Of a stretch of 64,000 nt of DNA, positions 54,993 through 63,006 are shown piece by piece. The translations under genes and the position numbers were made by a program. The notes under the pieces were generated by a model. It saw nothing but the letters and a program-made list of their open reading frames with translations, ran no database searches and had not been told where the DNA came from. The stretch is taken from positions 3,433-67,432 of the forward strand of contig JAQTZZ010000020.1 of NCBI GenBank assembly GCA_028687545.1. Reading direction: 5' to 3'. Every line of letters starts with the position of its first letter. The first letter of the stretch is position 1. This DNA is from Candidatus Wallbacteria bacterium (lineage in GTDB: Bacteria > Muiribacteriota > JAQTZZ01).

Positions 54993-55120
54993 TGCATAGA
55001 ACCTGCCCTTACACGAAACATCGTTTACAAACCATTAGGTTTTCTGGTAATAACATGCAATATTTATTCAGGAAAGGATAAATTTATAGACCCGAATAAA
55101 ACCCTATGGTTGAGCCAAAG

Positions 55121-55149
55121 TTGTCAAAATCGTCTTTTCGAGTTATAAT
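55121..55149 (+). promoter_or_regulatory. Sigma-70-type promoter of the RYIEVDWR protein operon
   Basis: TTGTCA (55121-55126), 17-nt spacer and TATAAT (55144-55149), near consensus. It lies 53 nt before the ATG at 55203, which has a G5 ribosome site (GTGGGGGTAGTAA), giving a leader of about 45 nt. Confidence 0.75.
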
Positions 55150-55202
55150 TATTACAGATAAGGCATTAGATATAAGAGGAACCTTTGACGTGGGGGTAGT
55201 AA

Positions 55203-56018
55203 ATGAATAAGACAAAGCTCAGTATTCTCCTATTATTGATTCTATTTTCAATTCCGTCAATGGCTGTCACAACCAATCCGGTCTGGCTGTATCCGAACCA
55301 GAACTATGCCTTCTACGTTTCCCCCACCAAGCTTCTCCGTTATGTCGAAGTCGAATGGAACGACATGGGCGGCAAAGCCATGGGTTACCTCTATGTCAAC
55401 GGCATGTCCTACGGCGGCTATGACGTGGGCAACGGCATGGTCTACGGCAACCAGATCGTGCCTGACCTCGACGTCTGGACCAACATCAATGTTTTCGCCA
55501 ATACAGCCTATATCAACATCCAGAACGATACAGTCCAGCTGTATGCCTGCAGAGTTCTATATTGGGATCCTGTTGACCTGTATTCTTCTCCATGGTATTA
55601 CAACGGCTGGAGCATGACCATCCCGATCGACAAGACCAAACTGGTGCGCTATATTGAGGTAGACTGGCGCAACAACGGCTTCTATACTTACGGCACTCTC
55701 TGGGCTAATGGATTCAATTACGGTTCGCTTTCAGTGGATTCCGGAAACTATCTTTATACCAATCTGTTTATCCCTGATACTGACCGCTGGTATATCAATA
55801 ACTATATTGCAGGCAATGCGATCATTACCCTTACAGGCGGTTCTGCCCAGATATTTGCGGTACGCGTTATCTATGCAGACAATGTCTCGCTCAATCCCTA
55901 TCCGTTCCCGCAGCTGCCGCCCGGACCGTTCCCGCAGACCATTCCAGGCAGCTATCCTGTGCCTGCTGCCGGATCTCAGCCCACCGGCGGGCCGCATATA
56001 GTACCCAGGAAACTCTAA
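55203..56018 (+). CDS. Secreted protein of two RYIEVDWR modules, proline-rich tail
   Basis: A 271-residue secreted protein not matching any family I know. Signal peptide M-N-K-T-K-L-S-I-L-L-L-L-I-L-F. Two tandem ~105-residue modules start at about 38 (L-R-Y-V-E-V-E-W) and 145 (V-R-Y-I-E-V-D-W-R-N), each continuing G-x-L-x-x-N-G-x-x-Y-G, P-D-x-x-x-W, a Q-(L/I)-(Y/F)-A-x-R-V strand and, in the first, D-P-V-D-L-Y...W-Y-Y-N-G-W. All-beta, tyrosine- and tryptophan-rich. The tail from about 240 is P/G-rich. A paralogue follows 12 bp later. Strong promoter suggests high expression; likely a surface or matrix protein. Confidence 0.85.
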   Translation: MNKTKLSILLLLILFSIPSMAVTTNPVWLYPNQNYAFYVSPTKLLRYVEVEWNDMGGKAMGYLYVNGMSYGGYDVGNGMVYGNQIVPDLDVWTNINVFANTAYINIQNDTVQLYACRVLYWDPVDLYSSPWYYNGWSMTIPIDKTKLVRYIEVDWRNNGFYTYGTLWANGFNYGSLSVDSGNYLYTNLFIPDTDRWYINNYIAGNAIITLTGGSAQIFAVRVIYADNVSLNPYPFPQLPPGPFPQTIPGSYPVPAAGSQPTGGPHIVPRKL

Positions 56019-56030
56019 AGGAGGCGGTCA

Positions 56031-56960
56031 ATGAATAAAACTATCCTGCTTTCGCTTCTGCTGCTAACTCTGTCCGTGACAGCCGCCCCCCTGTATCTTC
56101 CTGGCGACGCTTATTTTATCAATGTGGACGCCGGACGCGTTGTGCGCTATATCGAGGTGGACTGGCGGAATTTTGACGGAGTTGCCGCCACAGGCACTCT
56201 TTATCTGAACAGTGTACCTTACTCCACTCTCCAGGTCGGGGCTGGTTCGAACTACCCCAACACCACAGTTTTCATGCCTGACATCAAACGCTGGGATGGT
56301 CTCAATACCTATATTTACAACTCTTACATTCTGATCGGCGGGTCTACAGTGGAGGTTTTCAACAGCAAGATCGTCTATCTTGATTATGTAGACCTGTACA
56401 ACACCACCTGGTATTATCCCGGCTGGTCCGTATATCTGTCCCTGGATTCCAGCCGAATCCTCCGCTACATCGAAGTGGACTGGCGCAGCGGTTACTGGTG
56501 GGGGGCTGCCAATGCAACAGGTACACTCTATTGGGACACCAGCACTCTGGTCGGAGCAAAGAACATAGGGCCTGGAACTTATTTGTTCGGCAATCTCTTT
56601 CTGCCGGATTGTGCGCACTGGGGTGAAGAAGATTATGACTACGCCAATTTTCCAGGCATGCACTCATCAGGATTCATTTACATCCAGAACATGCCGGTCC
56701 AGATATTTGCCATCAGGATTGTTTACAACGACACAGGGTCTTTCGTGCCCTATCCGTTACCCACCACAGCGGGTGGATCTACCAGCTGGTCGTATCATTA
56801 TAACCAGTATGTGGAGCCGTCACCTTCTCCCTACTATAACTATCCTTCCTATTCAACTTCCAGTTACAGTCCGCCGGTTCCTGCTTACCCGTATCCGCCC
56901 TACCATCCGACAGCTCCGGCCCCGGACAACACCCATCCGCCGAATTTCTCACCAAACTAA
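56031..56960 (+). CDS. Paralogue of the RYIEVDWR secreted protein, long P/S/Y-rich tail
   Basis: A 309-residue paralogue of the preceding protein, with signal peptide M-N-K-T-I-L-L-S-L-L-L-L-T-L-S-V-T-A. Modules begin at about 36 (V-R-Y-I-E-V-D-W-R-N) and 143 (L-R-Y-I-E-V-D-W-R-S), with G-T-L-Y, P-D-I-K-R-W and P-D-C-A-H-W, Q-I-F-A-I-R-I-V-Y. The tail from about 240 is rich in Pro, Ser and Tyr (S-P-S-P-Y-Y-N-Y-P-S-Y), different from the first protein's. AAAGGAGG sits 8 nt before the ATG. A strong terminator follows, so the pair is a unit separate from the pseudopilin genes. Function unknown. Confidence 0.85.
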   Translation: MNKTILLSLLLLTLSVTAAPLYLPGDAYFINVDAGRVVRYIEVDWRNFDGVAATGTLYLNSVPYSTLQVGAGSNYPNTTVFMPDIKRWDGLNTYIYNSYILIGGSTVEVFNSKIVYLDYVDLYNTTWYYPGWSVYLSLDSSRILRYIEVDWRSGYWWGAANATGTLYWDTSTLVGAKNIGPGTYLFGNLFLPDCAHWGEEDYDYANFPGMHSSGFIYIQNMPVQIFAIRIVYNDTGSFVPYPLPTTAGGSTSWSYHYNQYVEPSPSPYYNYPSYSTSSYSPPVPAYPYPPYHPTAPAPDNTHPPNFSPN

Positions 56961-56977
56961 ACCTGAAATGATTTAAT

Positions 56978-57016
56978 AAAAAAAGGCTGAGAGTGTAAAC
57001 TCCCAGCCTTTTTTAG
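56978..57016 (+). terminator. Intrinsic terminator after the RYIEVDWR pair
   Basis: GGCTGAGAGT and ACTCCCAGCC pair with one mismatch around GTAA, flanked by A-run and T-run (to 57015). Confidence 0.9.
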
Positions 57017-57076
57017 TTAACAATTTTGTAAAATCAAGGTATAGTAATATATACAAGCTGCTGACGAGGTGTTTTT

Positions 57077-57511
57077 TTGCGGGAAAAGCGAGGGTTCACT
57101 TATATCGAAGCTCTGATTATCCTGATGGTGGTAGGACTTGGATTGATCCCTCTGATCGATCTCTGGATCACCTCCTACAGGATGAACAATGCAGGATATC
57201 AGTATTTGCAGGCAAACCTGACTTCCCAGGAAATTCTGGCTTTATTGAAAAGCGCACAGCCCGAAGTTGTGAAAAAGGCATCGGAAAGTGGTGTTCCTCT
57301 CAAATCCCAGGACATCGGATATATCTTTAAGAGTGAATTTCAGAAATTTAATCCCCAGGCAGAGATCAAGGTCAGCGATTACGATCTTACTAACCTCTAT
57401 CAGGTGGTGATCAGACTCAGCTGGGTGGAAGGAACGAAACGCAAACAGAGCGTCACTTACTACATCCTGAATTTCGCCTCCTGTAATTTCCTGAAAATTG
57501 GTGACTTATGA
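57077..57511 (+). CDS. Type IV prepilin-like protein 1
   Basis: A 144-residue protein from a TTG start at 57077 (GAGGTG 6 nt upstream). The leader R-E-K-R-G is followed by F-T-Y-I-E-A-L-I-I-L-M-V-V-G-L-G-L, the prepilin peptidase site with Glu at +5, and a C-terminal globular domain of ~100 residues. Similar to minor pseudopilins (GspI/GspJ-like). First of three overlapping pseudopilin genes; no assembly ATPase, secretin or prepilin peptidase is in the window. Confidence 0.85.
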   Translation: MREKRGFTYIEALIILMVVGLGLIPLIDLWITSYRMNNAGYQYLQANLTSQEILALLKSAQPEVVKKASESGVPLKSQDIGYIFKSEFQKFNPQAEIKVSDYDLTNLYQVVIRLSWVEGTKRKQSVTYYILNFASCNFLKIGDL

Positions 57512-58092
57512 GAGGTTTTACCCTGATCGAGGTTTTGATCTCTTTTGCGATAGTCAGCATTATCTTCGGATCAGTAGTTGGCGTGTTCAGAAATTTCATG
57601 TACACCCGGGGGAAGAACGATGACATGATGCGATACAGCCAGGAAATCCAGTTCCTGGAAAAGCAGATCTATCTGGACTGCATCAGAATTTCGCCTGCAC
57701 TCAGGCTTAATACTAGCGGTGATCTCTTTGTGGCTGGAGAAGAAACCGACCAGCCGATTCCTGAAGAAATTCTTCTCTATGACACTGACGCCAACACGCA
57801 GAATGGTTATGAAGTGATGAGGATGTTTCTAGGAACGCTCAGCGCCCTGGACAGGAGAGAAAAAGTGGAATATTCCTTCAAGCAGGAAACCGGCAAATTG
57901 ATTCGCAAATCAGGCAGCAAGAGTTACACTCTGGGGGAAAATCTTACTGAGTTCCACTTTTTTCCGCTGAAGCGGGGATTGAAACTTACCGGCAAGGAAA
58001 AAAAAGGCAAGACAGTCGAGGATTTTTCCACTGCCTTTTCTTTTCTGGACGGTTTTGTCAGGATCGAACCAGGGGGAGAATACACGGAATGA
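57508..58092 (+). CDS. Type IV prepilin-like protein 2 (GspJ-like)
   Basis: A 194-residue pseudopilin with the canonical M-R-G-F-T-L-I-E-V-L-I-S-F-A-I-V-S cleavage region (Glu at +5). The globular part is large and acidic to mixed, as in GspJ-type minor pseudopilins. It overlaps the previous gene by 4 bp (ATGA) and the next by 4 bp, so all are cotranslated. Confidence 0.88.
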   Translation: MRGFTLIEVLISFAIVSIIFGSVVGVFRNFMYTRGKNDDMMRYSQEIQFLEKQIYLDCIRISPALRLNTSGDLFVAGEETDQPIPEEILLYDTDANTQNGYEVMRMFLGTLSALDRREKVEYSFKQETGKLIRKSGSKSYTLGENLTEFHFFPLKRGLKLTGKEKKGKTVEDFSTAFSFLDGFVRIEPGGEYTE

Positions 58093-58574
58093 TGGCAAAA
58101 CGCGGGTTGATGGGTCTGGCGGTGATAGTGGTGCTGGCTTTGGCTGCCGCCATTGCCTTAATCTACTGGAAAATGTCGTCTCAGGACCTGTTCATGGTTT
58201 TCAGGGAGGGTGAAAAGCTGAAGGCAGTGAATCTTGCCGAATCAGGTTTAAATTATGCTGTGGAAATGCTCAATGAGTCATACTACAGCGGCAAATGGCC
58301 TGTGCAGTCTCCAGGTCCCTCGCATCCCAAAGTCAGAAAAGAATTTGAAAACGGTTCTTTCACGATCGAGGACATCCATCCTGCCAGGGAACTTCCGCTC
58401 GATGGAAGAATCATGGATAAATTTTTCTTTCATCAGCCTTACAGGAATGGATATGGCACGATTTCAGGATTTTACGATATTTACAGCGTTACAGTTGTGG
58501 CCAGAATGAACGCCAGCGGAGTTTCGGTCAAACTTTCCTCCCTGGTGAAAACGATCCAACTGGAGAAAAAATGA
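58089..58574 (+). CDS. Type IV pilin-like protein 3 (GspK/PilX-like)
   Basis: A 161-residue protein with M-M-A-K-R-G-L-M-G-L-A-V-I-V-V-L-A-L-A-A: leader and hydrophobic helix of a prepilin, but without Glu at +5, as in GspK. The helix is followed by A-V-N-L-A-E-S-G-L-N-Y-A-V-E-M, the PilX/GspK N-terminal pattern. It overlaps the next gene (FG-GAP-like) by 4 bp. The three pseudopilins probably form a tip complex. Confidence 0.8.
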   Translation: MMAKRGLMGLAVIVVLALAAAIALIYWKMSSQDLFMVFREGEKLKAVNLAESGLNYAVEMLNESYYSGKWPVQSPGPSHPKVRKEFENGSFTIEDIHPARELPLDGRIMDKFFFHQPYRNGYGTISGFYDIYSVTVVARMNASGVSVKLSSLVKTIQLEKK

Positions 58575-59842
58575 ATAAATCAGTATTTTTTCTTCTCTTC
58601 ATCAGTGTCTGCCTTTTTGCGGAGAGCACCCTTCCACTGGGCATGGACATGTCCCTCTCACAACCGGCAGTTGCCGACATCAATGGGGACGGCAAAAAGG
58701 AACTTATCATTGGCACTGTGGGTGGAAAGGTGTGGATATATGACTCCAAGACACTGAGCGGAATCCAGGTAGAACACTGGCCTGCGCAGCTTGAGGATGA
58801 ATTCGGAGCACCACCCCAGGTGATCACCAATCCTAACGGCAGTTTGAGCATCGGCCTGCTCGGCATGAAGGGCAAGTTTTATGTTCTGGACTCCAAAGGC
58901 GCACAACTCGGAGAATACGATACAGGATGTCTCAACGGTTCTTACCTCGCCACAGGCGATTACAACAATGATCTGAAACTGGATTTCGCGTTCGGGACTC
59001 CGCAGGGTAAAGTTTACAAATTGACGGACACGGCTTCAGTACAGGGACTTCTTCTGGTGGAATCAATGGTGTCCACCAATGTAATGTCATTTGACTGGGA
59101 CGAGGACGGCCAGAAGGAGACGATCGTCAAGGGAGACGATGGTGTTCTGCATATTTTTAAAAACAACCTGGAAGATAAAAAATTTATTCCAGAGGGGTTG
59201 CCCACAGGGAAAAGCATGGGTCTGATGTCCATCAGGGACACCAACAACGACATGAAGCCTTCCCTGGTTTATGAAGTTATCGATAACAGCCAGCGCGTGA
59301 ATATCCTGAAGGTTTCAACAGATAAGAACTTTGAAGTTTGCGCCAGATTATCCTTGAAGCTCAAATCCAATCTGCTCTATGAAGACTTTGATGGAGACGG
59401 CAAGACTGATCTTCTGTTCGTGGACAAGGAAGATCAGGTGCATTTGCTGCTTGGCATGAAGACTGAGGCCAGCGGTTACCCGAAATATGTCACGAATATT
59501 CAGGAGCTGTCAGGGATGCTGGAAGCTGCTGACATCAACAATGACGGCAGACTGGAAGTGCTGTTCGCAAGCAACCACGTGGAAAAAGAGGACATGACAG
59601 GATCACTGAATGCCTTTTCGCCTCTAACAGGCGACAACTGCAGCGATTTTCCCAGGGAAGTCGGTTATAATAACGGACAACTGCTTGTGAACGATATCAA
59701 CGGGGATGGCCTCCTGGAAGTAGTAATAACAGGAATGGGTGACGCTGCTTCCTGCGGAATGCCGAATCTGAAGCTCGTGAAGACGGTTGGGCGTCTGCCG
59801 TTAAAGACCATAATCCTGGCCCGTGAATTCACGTTTCAATGA
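58571..59842 (+). CDS. Secreted FG-GAP/VCBS-like propeller protein
   Basis: A 423-residue protein with signal peptide (M-N-K-S-V-F-F-L-L-F-I-S-V-C-L-F) and repeated D-I-N-G-D-G-K/L-x-E/D-L, D-x-N-N-D-x-K/R and D-F-D-G-D-G-K-T-D-L-L-F motifs, calcium-binding FG-GAP/VCBS-like units that fold as a beta-propeller. Length suits six or seven blades. Its start overlaps the third pseudopilin, so it may be the protein that the pseudopilin complex carries or presents on the surface. Confidence 0.85.
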   Translation: MNKSVFFLLFISVCLFAESTLPLGMDMSLSQPAVADINGDGKKELIIGTVGGKVWIYDSKTLSGIQVEHWPAQLEDEFGAPPQVITNPNGSLSIGLLGMKGKFYVLDSKGAQLGEYDTGCLNGSYLATGDYNNDLKLDFAFGTPQGKVYKLTDTASVQGLLLVESMVSTNVMSFDWDEDGQKETIVKGDDGVLHIFKNNLEDKKFIPEGLPTGKSMGLMSIRDTNNDMKPSLVYEVIDNSQRVNILKVSTDKNFEVCARLSLKLKSNLLYEDFDGDGKTDLLFVDKEDQVHLLLGMKTEASGYPKYVTNIQELSGMLEAADINNDGRLEVLFASNHVEKEDMTGSLNAFSPLTGDNCSDFPREVGYNNGQLLVNDINGDGLLEVVITGMGDAASCGMPNLKLVKTVGRLPLKTIILAREFTFQ

Positions 59843-59858
59843 TTTGTAGGGCCGCTGC

Positions 59859-59888
59859 TTGCCAGCGCCCGTATTTCAAATGTATAAT
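59859..59888 (+). promoter_or_regulatory. Candidate promoter of a leaderless M48 gene
   Basis: TTGCCA (59859-59864), 18-nt spacer, TATAAT (59883-59888). The M48 ATG is at 59898, nine bases after the -10, and no ribosome site is seen, so the mRNA may have almost no leader. A GC-rich hairpin (59849-59870), GGGCCGCTG with CAGCGCCC, overlaps the -35 and could instead terminate the preceding operon. Confidence 0.5.
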
Positions 59889-59897
59889 CCAGATGTT

Positions 59898-61223
59898 ATG
59901 AAAAAGACTATTATCGTGATTGTACTTATACTAATGATTCACCCTGCCTCAGCTGCGCCTAATCCGGAAGACTTCATCAAGGCGCTATACCTTCTTCAGA
60001 CAGCTCAGGTCTGGAACGTGTCGCCTGCAGAAGAAAAGAAGATCGGCAGCGGAGTTTTTCAACAATATTGCAAGCATTACAAGAAGCTGCAGGATCCCCG
60101 GAGAACAGCCTGGGTACAGCAGATTTTCGCGAAGCTGGTAGCTCATGCGGAGCGGACCCGAAAAAAAGAAGTGGAGTACCAGCTGGCGATTCTGGTCGAC
60201 AAAACTGTCAATGCCATGTCTCTTCCGGGTGGATTTGTGGTCGTGTTCACCGGCCTTTTGGACAGGATCGAGTCTGATGACGAACTGGCTGTGATCCTGG
60301 CTCATGAACTGACCCATGTCGACAAAAAGCATTCCCTGAAAATGATGAAGAGCGATTCTGCGCTCGGCACATTGGTGCTTCTTGGCACCAAGAACAGTGA
60401 ATCGAAGCAGGGGCTGGATGCCATCCGGCAATTTGGGATGCTTGCTTATTCAAGGGACGACGAGGATGAAGCCGACACAGGCGGTGTGGCTCTTGCAGCC
60501 AAGGCGGGTTACAATGGTTATGCCATGGTCAGCTTCATGGAAAAATTGATGAAACTGGAGGGTCCGGCCAAGGAACCCTGGGAAGAAGTTCTGCTGACCC
60601 ACCCCCCTTCCAGTCAAAGGGCGCAGGAGCTCATTTTCAAGACCGAAGACGATCCTGGAAAATACAATCTTCAGAAACCGATCTATCTCAGTTATATAGA
60701 GGGACGTTCCCTCAGTCCGGCAGAAACAACTTTGATTTCCCCTCTAGCCCGTGATGCCAGGGATTTTTCCACGCAGGGGCTGCAGTTTCAGAAAACGGGA
60801 GACACCCGGGAGAAAGAATTTCTCGCCAACACAGCCAGGGAATTTTCTCTCAGTTCGTCCTTAGGAACCATTGAGGAAGGTCTGATTTACAGATTCGAAG
60901 TCTGGGCTGATCCCCTGGCACCGGTCACAATGGAAATCAGCTACAAATTCTATGATCAGGACAAGTTGAGAATTTTCCCGGACTGGAAAATAACTGAAAC
61001 TTTTTCCGGCTACCGCAAACGGGTGGTGCAGAGATTCGGCCCTGAGAAGGAAATCCCGGGCGGTACAAGCTTTGTCCAGGTCTCGATTACAGGAGTCTGC
61101 GAAAAGACACCCGGGATATCATTGGAAAACTGGGACCTTTTTTCTGTCGGAAGAGTGGAAAAGAAAAGTGAGCTTAATAAAGTACCTCAATTCCGCATCA
61201 AGGGTTTAGAAAAGATCCATTAA
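59898..61223 (+). CDS. Periplasmic M48 family metallopeptidase
   Basis: A 441-residue protein (ATG at 59898) with signal peptide M-K-K-T-I-I-V-I-V-L-I-L-M-I-H-P-A-S-A. The zinc site is H-E-L-T-H at 136-140 with a third ligand in D-E-D-E-A-D-T-G-G (about 190-200). Short-type M48 peptidases (BepA/LoiP-like) survey outer-membrane protein assembly or degrade misfolded secreted proteins. The C-terminal ~170 residues are beta-rich and unrecognised. A role in processing the neighbouring surface proteins is plausible but unproven. Confidence 0.9.
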   Translation: MKKTIIVIVLILMIHPASAAPNPEDFIKALYLLQTAQVWNVSPAEEKKIGSGVFQQYCKHYKKLQDPRRTAWVQQIFAKLVAHAERTRKKEVEYQLAILVDKTVNAMSLPGGFVVVFTGLLDRIESDDELAVILAHELTHVDKKHSLKMMKSDSALGTLVLLGTKNSESKQGLDAIRQFGMLAYSRDDEDEADTGGVALAAKAGYNGYAMVSFMEKLMKLEGPAKEPWEEVLLTHPPSSQRAQELIFKTEDDPGKYNLQKPIYLSYIEGRSLSPAETTLISPLARDARDFSTQGLQFQKTGDTREKEFLANTAREFSLSSSLGTIEEGLIYRFEVWADPLAPVTMEISYKFYDQDKLRIFPDWKITETFSGYRKRVVQRFGPEKEIPGGTSFVQVSITGVCEKTPGISLENWDLFSVGRVEKKSELNKVPQFRIKGLEKIH

Positions 61224-61269
61224 AGGATTGCATACCGAATTCAATTATTATCGATTAGTCAATGCAAGA

Positions 61270-61366
61270 GGTTGGTAAGTTAGTAGGTTAGTATGTTTGT
61301 AGGTTGGGAAGGAAACAAGAGAATTTATCCACATACAAACCTACCAACTTACTAACATATTAACTT
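61270..61366. repeat. Inverted array of an 8-nt repeat, copy C
   Basis: Units GGTTGGTA, AGTTAGTA, GGTTAGTA, TGTTTGTA (61270-61301) face the inverted series CTACCAAC, TTACTAAC, ATATTAAC. It lies between convergent M48 and TPR genes; the 187-bp gap 61224-61410 holds nothing else I can name. Confidence 0.85.
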
Positions 61367-61410
61367 TTTGGCTCGAACACGCGATTGTATGAAATGCTAT
61401 TTATAATCCA

Positions 61411-62928
61411 TTAGAACAATATCAGCTGCGCCCGCAGGGCGAGCAGTTCCGGATAGATGTCTTTATAGAAATCCACGGGATGGCCGGCTAAAAGGTTCCA
61501 TGAATCCTCCAGCCTGTCTGTGAAGGCAAGTACCAGCGCATAGTCGAACGTAAAAGCCGAATCATTTGAGAAAAGCTGAATCAGGTCTCTGCCAAGATTA
61601 TAAGCACGTTCATAGTCCCCTGAACGGCAATAGCGGAGAAATGTTTCACAATTGTCAGGAGCTGCGTCAGTATTGAAATCCCTGAAGCTCCCCTCGATGA
61701 AATCCCTGAATTTCCCTCCTGAAAGAAGAGAGATCTGTTCACCATGCAGCCGGGCATATTCATAAAGGTTATAAATTTTTTCCTTGTGTTCGTAGAGCTT
61801 TTTCATGGAAAGCGGGAGTTGTTCGCCAAGCGTTTTAAGGCGGAACAGAGCATTTTCGTAATCACCCTTTTCCTCACAGAGTTTTGTGAGCCGGCTTTGG
61901 TAACAGGCATTCATCAGCTGGGAAATAGTATATAGAGTCCTGTAGCCCTGAAAATCTTTCCTGGTTTCGCGGATCAGACTCATGTATCTGACTGCTTTCA
62001 TGATGTAGGGAGAAATTTCTCCGTTTTCTTCAAACCAGAAGAGACCCATTTTCCATATTTTTTCGGCGTTGTCGTAATCCTGTTTCTGAAAACAGCTGAG
62101 CCCTTTATCAAAATCCTCGTGGAATGATCCTTCCCGCCAGGAAAGGCGGGAAGCGAAACTTCCGTTTTCCTGAACCTTGGTTTCTGTCTGCTTTTGTGAC
62201 TCTCTCTGAGCGAAGACTTCTCTGGTTTCCATTACTTCCAGGGTGGCTTTCTTGGCAGCTTCGGCCAGGGTGTTGACTGCAGTGAGCTCTTCCTGAGCCC
62301 GCTTGAAGGAAGGGTCGAGCAGGCAGGCGTTTTTCAGAGCTTTTGAGGACTCCCCGTATGCTTTGAACTCGCGCAGTACAAGCCCCAGGTGATAATAAAG
62401 GCTTGCTGAACCGGGGAGCTTTGGAAGAAGATTCTGCAGCAGGGTCAGGGCTTCCTTGCTCCGGTTGTTTTTACACAGGGCATAAGCATAGGTTTCCTGA
62501 AAATTCAGGTTGTTTGGACTGAGCTTGATTGTCTGTTCGCAATAATCAAGCGCAAGCGGCAGCAGCCTGCCGTCATCCAGATAAATACAGGCGAGATTGT
62601 TCAAGGCTTCAGCGCAGTGATCATTAAGATCAAAAGCCTTTTTATAAGCCACTTCAGCCTTGTCGCGGTAATTCAGGTTTTCCAGAGTCACGCCAAGCAA
62701 AAAATAACCTTCTGAGTCTGCCGGATTTTTTTTGAGATGCTCTGCGAGTTTTTTATAGGCCTGGGAGTATTTCTTTTCAGCGAGCAGAGTTTTAGCTTGA
62801 ACTTTAGGGTCTTTAGAGTCCCTGTATTTGCTGAAAATTTTTTCGATATCTACCTGGCTGTTGGAAGTTGAAACGCAGGGTCGGACCAGGAGCAGCAATA
62901 AAATTGAAATCAGGATTCTGGCACTCAT
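61411..62928 (-). CDS. Exported TPR-repeat protein
   Basis: A 505-residue protein (ATG at 62928) with signal peptide M-S-A-R-I-L-I-S-I-L-L-L-L-L-V-R-P and 5-6 clear TPR units at about 60-200 (A-K-T-L-L-A-E-K-K-Y-S-Q-A, Y-F-L-L-G-V-T-L-E-N-L, A-L-N-N-L-A-C-I-Y, Y-Y-H-L-G-L-V-L-R). A coiled segment at about 225-265 (Lys/Glu/Gln rich) precedes a helical second half with Leu-rich repeats of uncertain type. Such proteins scaffold periplasmic or outer-membrane complexes. The longer frame to 62955 adds residues without signal character. Confidence 0.85.
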   Translation of the reverse strand: MSARILISILLLLLVRPCVSTSNSQVDIEKIFSKYRDSKDPKVQAKTLLAEKKYSQAYKKLAEHLKKNPADSEGYFLLGVTLENLNYRDKAEVAYKKAFDLNDHCAEALNNLACIYLDDGRLLPLALDYCEQTIKLSPNNLNFQETYAYALCKNNRSKEALTLLQNLLPKLPGSASLYYHLGLVLREFKAYGESSKALKNACLLDPSFKRAQEELTAVNTLAEAAKKATLEVMETREVFAQRESQKQTETKVQENGSFASRLSWREGSFHEDFDKGLSCFQKQDYDNAEKIWKMGLFWFEENGEISPYIMKAVRYMSLIRETRKDFQGYRTLYTISQLMNACYQSRLTKLCEEKGDYENALFRLKTLGEQLPLSMKKLYEHKEKIYNLYEYARLHGEQISLLSGGKFRDFIEGSFRDFNTDAAPDNCETFLRYCRSGDYERAYNLGRDLIQLFSNDSAFTFDYALVLAFTDRLEDSWNLLAGHPVDFYKDIYPELLALRAQLILF

Positions 62929-63006
62929 GAAAAAATCATACCATATTGGAGACAAAATCGAAAATAAAAACCCTCCGCTCTGAGAGGCTTTGAAGCAGGA
63001 AGAAAC

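Noticed and set aside
43937-61366. CRISPR array interpretation of the octamer arrays
   Set aside because: Units are 8 nt, without unique 30-40-nt spacers, and are inverted; no cas genes.
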